A program made the position numbers and the translations under genes. The notes under the pieces are model-generated. The model ran no database searches, was not told where the DNA came from, and worked only from the letters and a program-made list of their open reading frames with translations. A stretch of DNA of 64,000 bases from Myxococcales bacterium (GTDB lineage: Bacteria; Myxococcota_A; Polyangia; Polyangiales; Ga0077539): positions 1-64,000 of the forward strand of contig JAUSAZ010000001.1 in the NCBI GenBank assembly GCA_030652255.1, read 5' to 3'. Shown in pieces: positions 19,101 to 26,478 of this stretch (position 1 is its first letter; the number at the start of each line of letters is the position of its first letter).

Positions 19101-20248
19101 GGAGCGAACTGGAAACATTCATCCTCGACGAGCTGGCGCCCTCGGCGCCGGTAGACCTTCCGGGCGCCGTCCCGACGATCTCCGATGAGTACCTGCGGGA
19201 TCACCTCGCGCTGGCTCGAACGCTCCGGGGGGCGATCGCCTCGCTGAGACCCATGGAGGACAAAGACGCGGAGGGTGTCGCCTCCGGAACTTCTTCGCCC
19301 GACCTTGCCGAGCTCGCCGAGCGCCTCGACGGGCTGGCGGCGCTGGTCGACAGCGTGGCAATCGGGGAGGGGCGGTGGAGGGACGTCCTGCGCCTGGCCT
19401 TGCGACCCCTGCGCCTGCCGCGCGAGCCGGGTGACTCGGAGGTTCGCGCCGCTTCGATGGCGACGTTCGCGGCCGAAGCGGGGCGGGTGGTGGAGCGACT
19501 CCGCGCCCTCGCCGGGGACCTGCGCGACCTCGGAGGCGACCCCTGGGAGCGATTGCGGAGCGTCTCGTCGGCCGTGCGGGAGACGTTGGGCGTGGCCGTA
19601 CCGATCGCCCCGCGATGGGGCGTCCCGACATCCCTGCTCGAAGGGCCCGTGGCGATCAAGGAGGCGGCAGTGTGCGAGTGGGCGACCCAGGTCGCGAAGG
19701 TCAGGCCGAGGGTGGACGGGCTGCTCCGCGCGATTCGGGAGGCCGAGATGACTTCGGGGGATCTCCATTCCCGATGGACGGTGAAGCAGTCGCCGGAGTC
19801 GGCCGGCTCGTGGGTGGGCAACGCGCGACCGTCGGTGGCCTCCCACCATCGGTCGTGGGTCGTGATCCGCCCGGAGACCTACGGCGCCTCGGGGGTGTGG
19901 TTGCACTGCGACGCCTGGTCCGAGACCCTGCCCGAGCCGGTCTCCAACGGCAGCGCGCTCTTGCGTTGGAACGCTCCGGCCTCGCGCGCCCCCCAATCGA
20001 TCCTGCTCGCGGTGCCGCGCGAAGTACCGCGCGGGAACCCGGCGTGGACGGCGGCGGGTCTGGCTGGCGTCGTGAGCGACGCGTTGACGCTGGCGGCGAT
20101 CCGTCTCGTGGAAGCGACCGACGTGCCCGGCGCGGAAGGGCTCCTGCCGGCCTTGATCGTGACGGAACGCAACGTGACCCCGGGCACGCTGTTCACGCAC
20201 TTCGACATCAATGAAACCCTCTCCCCGACCGTCATCGGTATCCTCTAA
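16142..20248 (+). CDS. Conserved giant protein of unknown function (1368 aa), QPYG type
   Basis: No enzymatic motif recognised. About residue 380 carries LPTLRIGRQPYGLLPV, a hallmark remembered from a large uncharacterised protein family found together with DUF6603 and WREYP-type proteins. N-terminal residues 10-130 (LLPVRLETRFFEV, LLRVRVYPDALHVDS) look like a beta-rich head. The central and C-terminal parts are mostly long amphipathic helices with Leu/Ala/Arg (about 430-1150). A compact C-terminal beta domain carries GVWLHCDAWSETLPEPVSN and ends THFDINETLSPTVIGIL. No signal peptide or membrane segment is visible. It starts 10 bp after the 846-aa gene and its TAA shares its last base with the ATG of the following gene, indicating translational coupling. 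Confidence 0.65.
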   Translation: MSWNALEAQLSALPGNVPIALLPVRLETRFFEVGITLLLRVRVYPDALHVDSLRRDLSTEETARGAKIFRLLDRNRDRAAALTAFAELCAAVGVWRASWALYMASGLAGASPSPVKGASIARLLPVRWGYELLVRGRAEDGGDERVRGEGGLIAADLPASVDLTAEPDGAEVRDLLKTAPWLVDFDVAVSKGMAFEVTIPAALRQRVRADGIDRLVVFGVMNSTPQEGAQRLDSLLESHAFTDGLGFLPVGAPTNRDPESDGVALKPTPESAFKAFEKMWQSRPAVRQTVATEGFAGLDNVAATRVAFGLRSPILHGADHGTANDREIASSTNQRLWDATWGRYLDEAFTASGHRLGAADREKVRVHFVENVTAFGPLPTLRIGRQPYGLLPVQARPPAAQGGDILDQLERFVWKLVPAWEEAARSVPMANPDADDSAQDDERVSADNLQRMLSLQPWPVTFAARTMTRVPVVQNILQVRTLAQGDLKLRDAFDEFSQATTFQKQLEAVRSASSNNRIWRDFRAQVEAYAARLGLLISSGALSAEDIPLIDEQPWAIAGRDPADDAVAWRFTITPTERLGGRATDDRRAYLSLVETLMENGSRPGAGTGINLPDLGGDLGSGRSEREAPFNSRFVAGTLALASNRLDAWVTAAATGSLRGLRASGSGNGTGTLVGAWGVVRGLKPASEERRGEAHLTPSFSQAVTTGVLRAGHAALDTERAGVLAIDLSSARVRLARAVFDAMRQGQRLGLVLGQMIERALHDDKADAVIYDVRQAVGLALDLAVPVAVMTDGLLVARAMAYLAAPASAAPLTRVEKAVLAKLEAVSGLTTGPLKKAANVAIDALDAISDASIFEASHQLLSGNLDRASAALEAVDRGGALPPDLVSLEHSRGGMVVDHRVLLALPIAIDESDPNGWRSDGSGPALLAPELELWAARLLGHAGDIALQVAWRDGERSLLGETYRLSDLGIAALDFCLLAPDDGRWAGSELETFILDELAPSAPVDLPGAVPTISDEYLRDHLALARTLRGAIASLRPMEDKDAEGVASGTSSPDLAELAERLDGLAALVDSVAIGEGRWRDVLRLALRPLRLPREPGDSEVRAASMATFAAEAGRVVERLRALAGDLRDLGGDPWERLRSVSSAVRETLGVAVPIAPRWGVPTSLLEGPVAIKEAAVCEWATQVAKVRPRVDGLLRAIREAEMTSGDLHSRWTVKQSPESAGSWVGNARPSVASHHRSWVVIRPETYGASGVWLHCDAWSETLPEPVSNGSALLRWNAPASRAPQSILLAVPREVPRGNPAWTAAGLAGVVSDALTLAAIRLVEATDVPGAEGLLPALIVTERNVTPGTLFTHFDINETLSPTVIGIL

Positions 20249-21930
20249 TGCCCCCCATCATCGCCCTTCCCTATCTCACCCTCGCTCCCTGGGTCCGCAT
20301 CGAGCCTTCCGCGCGCGATCGCACAATGGCGTTGGGGCTACGCGCGGAGATCGCAGACCCGACGTGGCTCCTCGGACGCCAGCTCCAGTTGGGGGAGTTG
20401 AACGGCGAGGACGCGGCGTCGCCGGTGTTCGCGACGGTCAAGGTGCGCTCGGTCGCGCTGGCCGCCCCGCCGTTACAGGACCTCTCCGGACGGCCGAGGG
20501 ACGTCGGGACGTTGCCCGATGAGGCGACCATCGAGGCGTTGGACTTGCGGTCTCCGGGTTCGCCGTGTCGGGTGATTCTGGGCGAGGAGCTCGCGTGGTG
20601 TCTTATGCGGAGGCTCTACGAAGACGAGTTCGGCGGGGTGTGGCGCCGCCTCCTGGCCACTGCGGAGGACGCCGGGCTGCGAGGGCGCCGGGGATTGGAC
20701 GGGCTCGCGCTCCTCACGGCCATGGACCGCGGGGAGTTCGACGTGGCGGGCTGGGTCGACGCGGGCCGACGGGATGAGCTCCTCAATACGTTGTCTGCAT
20801 GGCGCGACGAGTGTCATGCGGCCTGGCTGTCCGGGCCGACGGGTTGGGTCCCGGGGCAGCTCAGCCACCGCGCGACGATGACCGACCAGGGAGGAACCCC
20901 GGCGCTCGAAGTGAACCGGCACCCGGGCGGTCCTGTCGGCTGGTACGCCGCCGACGTTGTGCCCGGCGAAGTGCCATTGAAAACTCGGGAGACCACGATA
21001 CAGCGGGTTCCGACGCCCCTCCGTTACGCGGGGATGCCGGCCCGTCGTTGGTGGGAAATCGAGGACCACGCCGTGCTGCGCTTCGACAGTGAGCTGGAGT
21101 CGCTCGACCTCGTCCGCAACGTCGCGCTGGAGTTCGGCACGGTCTACAGTGACGACTGGTACGCGGTGCCGATCCCCTTCGAGGCGGGGCAACTGGTCCG
21201 ATTGGCCCGGGTGGAGGTCGAGGACACCTTCTCTCTCTCGCTCCAGAGAGCTCGAGGAGGTGGCCAGGCGACCGTGCTGGAGGTCGACAACCAGGGCGAC
21301 GCCGACCGGTGGAACAGCTTCCGACAGACCGTCCTGCCGCGCCCCGACGACGCCTCGTCGAGCCCGGACGGATGGCTCTGGGTTCCGCGCGGGAGCGCGG
21401 ACAGGCAGGTAGGTTCCATCCTGGAGGAGGTCGCGTTCCTCCGTGATGAGGGAGCGAACCTGGGGTGGGGCGTCGAAAGGATCGTCGAGGGGAAGGACGG
21501 CCGGCCGTATCAGCGCGCCGAGCTGATCCCCGGCGAAGAGGTTCCCGTGGGGGTGACGACCTGGGAGTATCGGCTGTCGCCCGCGGTGCCGCCCGGGTGG
21601 ATTCCATTCCTTCCCATCGGACTTGCCCATCATCAGATCGCGCTACAGCGGGCGCGGCTTCCCTCGTGGGGCCCGAGCACCGGTGACGAGACAGACGACG
21701 GTCCGAGGAGTCTTCTGCTCCGCATGGAGTCCCCCATGTTCCTGCCCGAACACGAGATCCCGCCCGGAGGCGTGGTCGTCCGGCGGGCGTGGGTGCGCGC
21801 GCGCTCGCTCAACGGACGCCCCGTGATGTGGATGCGCTTCGAGCGCCACGCCGGGAGCGGACTCTTCAGTACTGATTTTGGCTTTGATCGCCTTCTGCTC
21901 CCGTCTCTGGGCGACGCGGAGACCCGCTGA
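20248..21930 (+). CDS. Conserved protein of unknown function (560 aa), RWWE type
   Basis: Last gene of the operon. The N-terminus has PYLTLAPWVRIEP and DPTWLLGRQLQLGELNG followed by EDAASPVFA. Mid-protein has GMPARRWWEIED and then EFGTVYSDDWYAVPIP with a following DTFSL. These blocks are remembered as signatures of an abundant but unnamed family encoded beside QPYG- and WREYP-type giants. The C-terminus (GGVVVRRAWVRARSLNGRPV, MRFERH) is beta-rich. No catalytic residues can be proposed with confidence, although the Trp-rich and acidic WWEIED block is likely a binding or core element. ATG overlaps the preceding TAA. No terminator hairpin of note follows directly. Confidence 0.65.
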   Translation: MPPIIALPYLTLAPWVRIEPSARDRTMALGLRAEIADPTWLLGRQLQLGELNGEDAASPVFATVKVRSVALAAPPLQDLSGRPRDVGTLPDEATIEALDLRSPGSPCRVILGEELAWCLMRRLYEDEFGGVWRRLLATAEDAGLRGRRGLDGLALLTAMDRGEFDVAGWVDAGRRDELLNTLSAWRDECHAAWLSGPTGWVPGQLSHRATMTDQGGTPALEVNRHPGGPVGWYAADVVPGEVPLKTRETTIQRVPTPLRYAGMPARRWWEIEDHAVLRFDSELESLDLVRNVALEFGTVYSDDWYAVPIPFEAGQLVRLARVEVEDTFSLSLQRARGGGQATVLEVDNQGDADRWNSFRQTVLPRPDDASSSPDGWLWVPRGSADRQVGSILEEVAFLRDEGANLGWGVERIVEGKDGRPYQRAELIPGEEVPVGVTTWEYRLSPAVPPGWIPFLPIGLAHHQIALQRARLPSWGPSTGDETDDGPRSLLLRMESPMFLPEHEIPPGGVVVRRAWVRARSLNGRPVMWMRFERHAGSGLFSTDFGFDRLLLPSLGDAETR

Positions 21931-22161
21931 CGCTGACTGGTTGGGTGCGTTGTCGCTTCGCCCCAGGGCAGCGCGGGATGCGCTCACCCGCGGCGTGAAA
22001 TCGTGGCGTGGCTGCCGGAAGAAGTGATGGAGCGCTGTTTCCACGACGTGCCGACCAGAGAGGCCCACTAATGGCGACTCGCGATCGGGCGGATGGTGCA
22101 CGGACGCCACGCGGCGAGGCGAAGAACAGCGGAAATACGCGCGGGTTTCCCAGGCTCAGAT
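21931..22161. other. Gap after the operon, possible gene scraps
   Basis: No complete gene is seen. A short open stretch ending at about 22072 reads EIVAWLPEEVMERCFHDVP and then stops. It looks protein-like but has no identifiable start or family and may be the tail of a lost gene. The rest leads into the repeat that forms the right end of element 1. Confidence 0.3.
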
Positions 22162-22400
22162 TCCCACCACCTTCCCACCACTTGATCCTCCGCCTGGGTC
22201 CATCCGGCTCCGCCCTGGTAACGGCAAGAGCCTTGTTTTTAGGCGTTGGTCACGGCTGGTAACGGCTATGGGCCTCTTCCCAAGCTGAACGTCGCCGGTT
22301 CGATCCCGGTCGCCCGCTCCGAAACAGCTTGGATTAAAGGGGTTTGGTGAGCATCGCTGAACGAGCGATTTTCCCACCACCCCTCCTCCCAACAAACGCA
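22162..22400 (+). repeat. att copy 2 with element 1 right end and element 2 left end
   Basis: Bases 22162-22320 are repeated at 29619-29777 with only four differences in 159 positions. The unit begins with doubled TCCCACCAC, continues through GGTAACGGCAAGAGCCTTG and GTTGGTCACGGCTGGTAACG, and ends with the tRNA-Gly core (22276-22320). Bases 22321-22400 then repeat the segment after core 1. Copy 2 is therefore a junction: right end of element 1, core, left end of element 2. CCCACCAC occurs on both sides and may be an arm-type recombinase site. The minus strand over the core encodes the artefact GAGDRDRTGDVQLGK often mis-annotated as protein. Confidence 0.85.
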
Positions 22401-22537
22401 ACACCGTTGTTGTCGCAACGGTAACTGGCGCGAGATCTCCCACCACCAGGGACCTCCACGTCCGGCACGGACCGAGGGTCAGCCGCCCCCGGCCCGTCCC
22501 CGGTGACCGCGCGGCTCGCCCCTCGCTCGGCGCGAAC

Positions 22538-23329
22538 CTACGGCCCGGCCGGGAGCGGGCGCTGGTCGTCGCCCAGGTGTTCGAGGAACTTCGCGTGGAC
22601 GGCGTCGGCGTGCTCACGCGCCGTCGCCGCGCTCCAGCCGTGCGTCGCGATGGGCTCGAGCACGTCGACCTCGACGGTGGCGGGCTGCACCCGCAGCGTG
22701 CCCGACGGCCACGCGCGCTGCGCGCCGCGCACCACCACGGGCACCACGGGCAGGCCCGTGGCGAGCGCCAGGTGAACGAACCCGGTCTTGAACGGGCGCA
22801 GTCGACCGTCGCGGCTGCGCGTGCCCTCGGGCAGGATCCACAGGCCCAGCCGGTGGCGCTTCATCAGCGCAGCCACCTCGCCGAGCGCGTCCACCGCCCG
22901 GCCGTGGTCGCCGCGGTCGATGAGGGGGTGGCCCGAGAGCTGGTAGATCTGCCCGAAGAACGGCACCCGGGTGATCTCGCGCTTGATGACCCCGCACCCG
23001 CCGATCGGGCACATCCAGATCGAGAGGAACACGTCGAGCGTCGACGCGTGGTTCATCACGTAGATGGCGGGGAACGAGTCCTTCAACCGCCCCCGGTCGC
23101 GGAACCGCGTGCGCACCCCCGCGATGCGCAGGATCGCGGCGCCGGCGAGCTTGCCGAGCACGTTGCCGAGCTTGATCCGCAGCACCCGGGACGGCAGCAG
23201 CAGCAACGCCAGCAGGATGCCGACCGTCGAGAGCGCCGCCACGAAGGCGAAGCCCGCGGCGAGGCGGAGGAGCGAGAGCGCGCGCGACACCTCAGGCGGC
23301 GCCCCCCGCGCGGGGGCAGGTGACGTCAC
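22538..23329 (-). CDS. 1-acyl-sn-glycerol-3-phosphate acyltransferase family (PlsC-like)
   Basis: PlsC-family membrane acyltransferase of 263 aa that moves a fatty acyl group onto a lysophospholipid or related acceptor. The N-terminal hydrophobic segment (LLRLAAGFAFVAALSTVGIL) anchors it. The catalytic block I is NHASTLDVF (HX4D), block II includes FFGQIYQL, and block III is PEGTRSRDG; PVVPVVVRG follows as block IV. The GTG start at 23329 overlaps the P450 stop (GTGA), so the two are translationally coupled. Within this cassette it could re-esterify oxidised fatty acids into membrane lipid; that role is inference. Confidence 0.85.
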   Translation of the reverse strand: MTSPAPARGAPPEVSRALSLLRLAAGFAFVAALSTVGILLALLLLPSRVLRIKLGNVLGKLAGAAILRIAGVRTRFRDRGRLKDSFPAIYVMNHASTLDVFLSIWMCPIGGCGVIKREITRVPFFGQIYQLSGHPLIDRGDHGRAVDALGEVAALMKRHRLGLWILPEGTRSRDGRLRPFKTGFVHLALATGLPVVPVVVRGAQRAWPSGTLRVQPATVEVDVLEPIATHGWSAATAREHADAVHAKFLEHLGDDQRPLPAGP

Positions 23330-24921
23330 GCGCGCGGCTCGAAGTGGAAGTGGTCGTCGAGGGGCTGCGACGGGTGGTTCGGCGTCGAGCCGTGGTACGG
23401 CACGTCGGTGGGCCCGTCGTAGGTGACCCGGTACAGCCGGACGATGCTCGCCACGGCGAGCCCGGTGATCGCCTGCGCCCACCCGATGCCCGCGCACGCG
23501 CGGTGGCCCACGCCGAAGGGCACCACCGCCTCGACGTTGTGGATCTTCCCGTGGGCGAACGGGCACTGGCCGTGCGGCTGCGGGCCGCGGTGCGGGGGAA
23601 GCTCCGGCAGGTCGAGGAAGCGCTCGGGCATGAACCGCTCGGGCTCGGGGTAGTTCAGCGGGCTCGCGCTCATCGCCGCGTAGTTGAACACCACCTTGTG
23701 CCCCGCGGGCACCACGGCGCCGCTCGCGAGCGTGGTCGGCGCCACCGTGCGCCGCATGTGGATCGTGAACAGCGGCATGTACCGGCACGTCTCGGCGACG
23801 AACGCGCGCAGGCGCTTGAGCGCGTCCCACTGCTCGAGCGTCACGTCCTCGACGACGCCCTCGGCGCCGAGCACCCGCGCGACCTCCTCGTAGACGTCCT
23901 GCTGCGCCTCGGGGTGCTGCGCGAGCTGGTAGAGGACGTTCTCCATCAGCTGCGCGCCGGGGTCGGCCGTGCCGATGACGAACTCGACGATGTTGCACAC
24001 CAGCCGGCGCTCGTCGCAGAGGTTCTTCTGGAAGTAGTCCTCGTACGCGTCGAGGAAGAGGCTCCGGTCGCGCGCCACGGCGTCGGGCCACGCGCCGCTC
24101 AGGTCGCGGGCGGCCTTGACCTCGTCGTACCAGCGCTGCGCGTTGCCGTAGAGCGTCTCCCAGTACGTGACGCACTTCTGGAACGCCGGCGTGCGGTACG
24201 CGTGGTTGACCGGGTTGCGCGCGACCTCGAGCGCGTTGGGCCCGAGCTCCAGCACCGCCTCATAGAAGCGCTCCTGGCCGACGTCGAGCTCCGAGCGGTC
24301 GCGCAGGGTGAACTGCAGGTCCTTGCCGCACGTGAGCTGGATCGACGGGTCGACGAGGAAGGAGAAGTAGAGCGCCTTGACCCTCGCGATCGTCGACGTA
24401 GCGGGGTCGCGCCGGGTCGCCATCCGGCCGAGGAGCCGGTTGATGTTCCACATCATGTGACGGCCGAAGCGCGGGACCGCCGCCTCGGCCGTGCCGAGCG
24501 CGTTCCGGAACACCCCGATCCCGTCCAGGTACTCCTGGTCCGACATCCAGGTGTACGTCACGTCCCGGTCGGGGTGCTCGCGCCACACCTCGCTCCACGG
24601 GAACGGCGGGTCGTCGCGCTTGGACACCAGCGGCGCGCTCGGGCGCGCCACGGGCGGGATGTCGTTCGGGTCGCTGGTGACCAGCATCGTGCCCTGGCCG
24701 GGCGCGTTCGCGATGAACCGCGCGCCGAACTCGTCGTGCCAGCGCGCGAGCGTCGTGTCGGGGTGCAGTCCGTCCGCCACGAACGACAGCGCGTTGCCAA
24801 CCAGCGGCAGGTTGCCAGGGACGCGCGGCACGCCCTTGACCTTCATCTCCGCGTCGCCCCCGTCAGGGAGGACGCCCGGCGGAAGCACGCGGCCCAGGAG
24901 GCGGAAGAGGGGGTTGGTCAT
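23326..24921 (-). CDS. Cytochrome P450 (531 aa)
   Basis: Heme-thiolate enzyme. The Cys-ligand loop is FGVGHRACAGIG near residue 485. The ExxR helix is AETCRY, and an NYAAMSASPLNYPEPERFMP segment gives the typical P-x-x-F meander. The I-helix region (IVEFVIGTADPGAQLMENV) lacks the usual AGxDT and reads GTADPG, which is seen in P450s that rearrange or use peroxides rather than activate O2; this is suggestive only. Length is above the usual bacterial 400-450 aa because of an N-terminal extension of about 100 residues. Start taken at ATG 24921 (MTNPLFRLLG); an upstream in-frame start at 25005 exists. Coupled to the downstream acyltransferase and divergent from the lipoxygenase-like gene. Confidence 0.85.
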   Translation of the reverse strand: MTNPLFRLLGRVLPPGVLPDGGDAEMKVKGVPRVPGNLPLVGNALSFVADGLHPDTTLARWHDEFGARFIANAPGQGTMLVTSDPNDIPPVARPSAPLVSKRDDPPFPWSEVWREHPDRDVTYTWMSDQEYLDGIGVFRNALGTAEAAVPRFGRHMMWNINRLLGRMATRRDPATSTIARVKALYFSFLVDPSIQLTCGKDLQFTLRDRSELDVGQERFYEAVLELGPNALEVARNPVNHAYRTPAFQKCVTYWETLYGNAQRWYDEVKAARDLSGAWPDAVARDRSLFLDAYEDYFQKNLCDERRLVCNIVEFVIGTADPGAQLMENVLYQLAQHPEAQQDVYEEVARVLGAEGVVEDVTLEQWDALKRLRAFVAETCRYMPLFTIHMRRTVAPTTLASGAVVPAGHKVVFNYAAMSASPLNYPEPERFMPERFLDLPELPPHRGPQPHGQCPFAHGKIHNVEAVVPFGVGHRACAGIGWAQAITGLAVASIVRLYRVTYDGPTDVPYHGSTPNHPSQPLDDHFHFEPRA

Positions 24922-25082
24922 CGTGTGTCGGGCGGGGGGTAGCCGCGCGCGGGGCGCGGGGCGGTCGTGGTGGAGGTCGGTGTTTGGACGACGCGCCCGC
25001 TTCACCCACCGGCGGGGGCGACGGGCCCTCTCGCCTTAGGTGCCGATGGGGAACGGCGACGATGGTATGAAGGTCGGCAACG

Positions 25083-26438
25083 ATGATCAACCCTGCCCTC
25101 GCCTTCGGCCGACGTTTCGCGGAGCGCGCCTCGGGCCTCGCCGACGAGCGGATGAGCGCCAGCCTCCGGCGGCGGCTCGACGAGGCCGCGCCCTTCGCTG
25201 CGGTCGATCTGGGCGAAGGCGTCCGCGGGATCAAGCCGTCCCCGGAGAGCTGCGAGCTCTTCCGCGCGCGGCGTCTGCCGGTCATCGCGCAGGGGCTGGC
25301 CAGCGGCCTCGCGCGCGCAACCGCGGCGGCGGCGCGCGAGCCGTGCACCCTCCACCACGGCGACGCCGACGTGGCGCTGCTGCTGGAGCAGACCTGCTTC
25401 GGCCGGCGCATCCGCGAGGACGCCGACGGCTTCGTCGTCGACCTGACCCACCACGAGAACCTCCCCATGCTCCCGGGGTTCTTCTCGCACGGGATCAAGG
25501 CGCACCTCGCGCGATCGAACGGGCGGTTCGAGGTCGCGCGGATCGACATCGCGGGCCACACGATCGCGCGGGGTCACCCGGGCTGGCCCCTCGCGAAGAT
25601 CCACCTGATCGTCGGGATGGACAACGAGACGCTGTTCGCCGACCACTCGGTGGTGCACCTGCACAACAGCTACCTCGAGGCGGCCGCGCGGCGCACCCTG
25701 CCGGCGCACAACCCCGTGGCGCTGTTCCTGCAGCCGCACTTCGGCGTCGCGATCCCGCTGAACGAGTGGATCTTCGAGCGCTTTCACAAGCACGCCAGCG
25801 TGGGGAGCCCGTTCGCCCACCCCGTGGCGAGCATCCTCAAGCTGGTGCGCAAGGGGCTGCAGGCCGACCACGCCGCCGGGCTCGCGACGCGGCCGGTCGA
25901 CACGGCGTACGCCCGGGCGCAAGCGCACGCGCGCGAGGTGATGCGCGCCCACGTGGAGGCGTTCGTGAACGACAACGTCCGGGAGGGCGCGCCCGAGTTC
26001 GACCAGATCCGCGCCTTCGCCGACGCCGCGCGCGAGCTGATCCCGTACGTCCCGGCGGGGCGCGAGCTGACCCCGGCGCTGCTCGCCCGGGTGCTCACCC
26101 GGTTCCTCCACGAGGCGACGTTCGCGAGCTCGGGCGACCACGTGGTGAACCGCGAGGTCGTCGGCTTCTATCGCTCGGCGTTCCGCCTGCGGCGGCCGTT
26201 CACCCCCGACGCCCGCTGGCGACCGCAGGACCTGTTCGGCTCGATCGACACCTTTCAGCGGGTGGTCTTTCGCGACGTGTTCAGCGGGGACGTGTGCTTC
26301 TCGCGCCTCGCCGACGTCGAGTACGACCCGCGGCTGCGGCTCGACCTCGACGGGCTCCGGCGGGGCCTGGCGGCGCTCGAGCAGCGCCACCCGCGGCTCT
26401 TCCCGCGGGACCGCATCGCCGCCTCGATCGACATCTGA
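25083..26438 (+). CDS. Compact lipoxygenase-like protein (451 aa)
   Basis: Likely non-heme iron dioxygenase acting on polyunsaturated fatty acids. Lipoxygenase-like blocks: LAKIHLIVGMDNETLF, a His-rich helix ADHSVVHLHNSYLE, RRTLPAHNPVALFLQPHF (compare R-LP--HPV--LL-PHF), GDHVVN (compare HAAVN, third iron His and Asn), and a C-terminus ending SIDI. In lipoxygenases the terminal Ile carboxylate binds iron, so ending in Ile fits. At 451 aa it is much shorter than typical bacterial members (600-680 aa), lacks an N-terminal beta-barrel and has altered spacing around the first His pair. Iron binding is therefore uncertain. ATG start at 25083, about 160 bp from the divergent P450 start. Confidence 0.6.
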   Translation: MINPALAFGRRFAERASGLADERMSASLRRRLDEAAPFAAVDLGEGVRGIKPSPESCELFRARRLPVIAQGLASGLARATAAAAREPCTLHHGDADVALLLEQTCFGRRIREDADGFVVDLTHHENLPMLPGFFSHGIKAHLARSNGRFEVARIDIAGHTIARGHPGWPLAKIHLIVGMDNETLFADHSVVHLHNSYLEAAARRTLPAHNPVALFLQPHFGVAIPLNEWIFERFHKHASVGSPFAHPVASILKLVRKGLQADHAAGLATRPVDTAYARAQAHAREVMRAHVEAFVNDNVREGAPEFDQIRAFADAARELIPYVPAGRELTPALLARVLTRFLHEATFASSGDHVVNREVVGFYRSAFRLRRPFTPDARWRPQDLFGSIDTFQRVVFRDVFSGDVCFSRLADVEYDPRLRLDLDGLRRGLAALEQRHPRLFPRDRIAASIDI

Positions 26439-26478
26439 CGTCCCCGCTTCGCGGCGCGAGCGGCGCCCACGCGCCGGA

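Larger units (their letters stand above)
1731..22320. mobile_element. Integrated element 1 (about 20.6 kb), tRNA-Gly attachment
   Basis: Bounded by att copy 1 and att copy 2 in direct orientation. Its left end (right of core 1) matches the left end of element 2, and its right end (22162-22275) matches the right end of element 2 at 29619-29733. Contents: a decayed transposase, a 1.8-kb IS, an antiporter fragment, and the six-gene operon 5992-21930. No integrase or mobilisation gene is visible inside, so the element is either a decayed island or depends on a recombinase supplied elsewhere. Extent is inferred from the repeats. Confidence 0.65.

Noticed and set aside
22008-22262. Possible 84-aa protein at the right end of element 1
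   Set aside because: Most of it overlaps the 159-bp non-coding end repeat shared with 29619-29777, where the frame is not kept as a gene.
22156-22617. Minus-strand frames over the three tRNA cores encoding GAGDRDRTGDVQLGK-like peptides
   Set aside because: They are the antisense of a tRNA 3' half; this peptide is a known annotation artefact and has no start or domain support.
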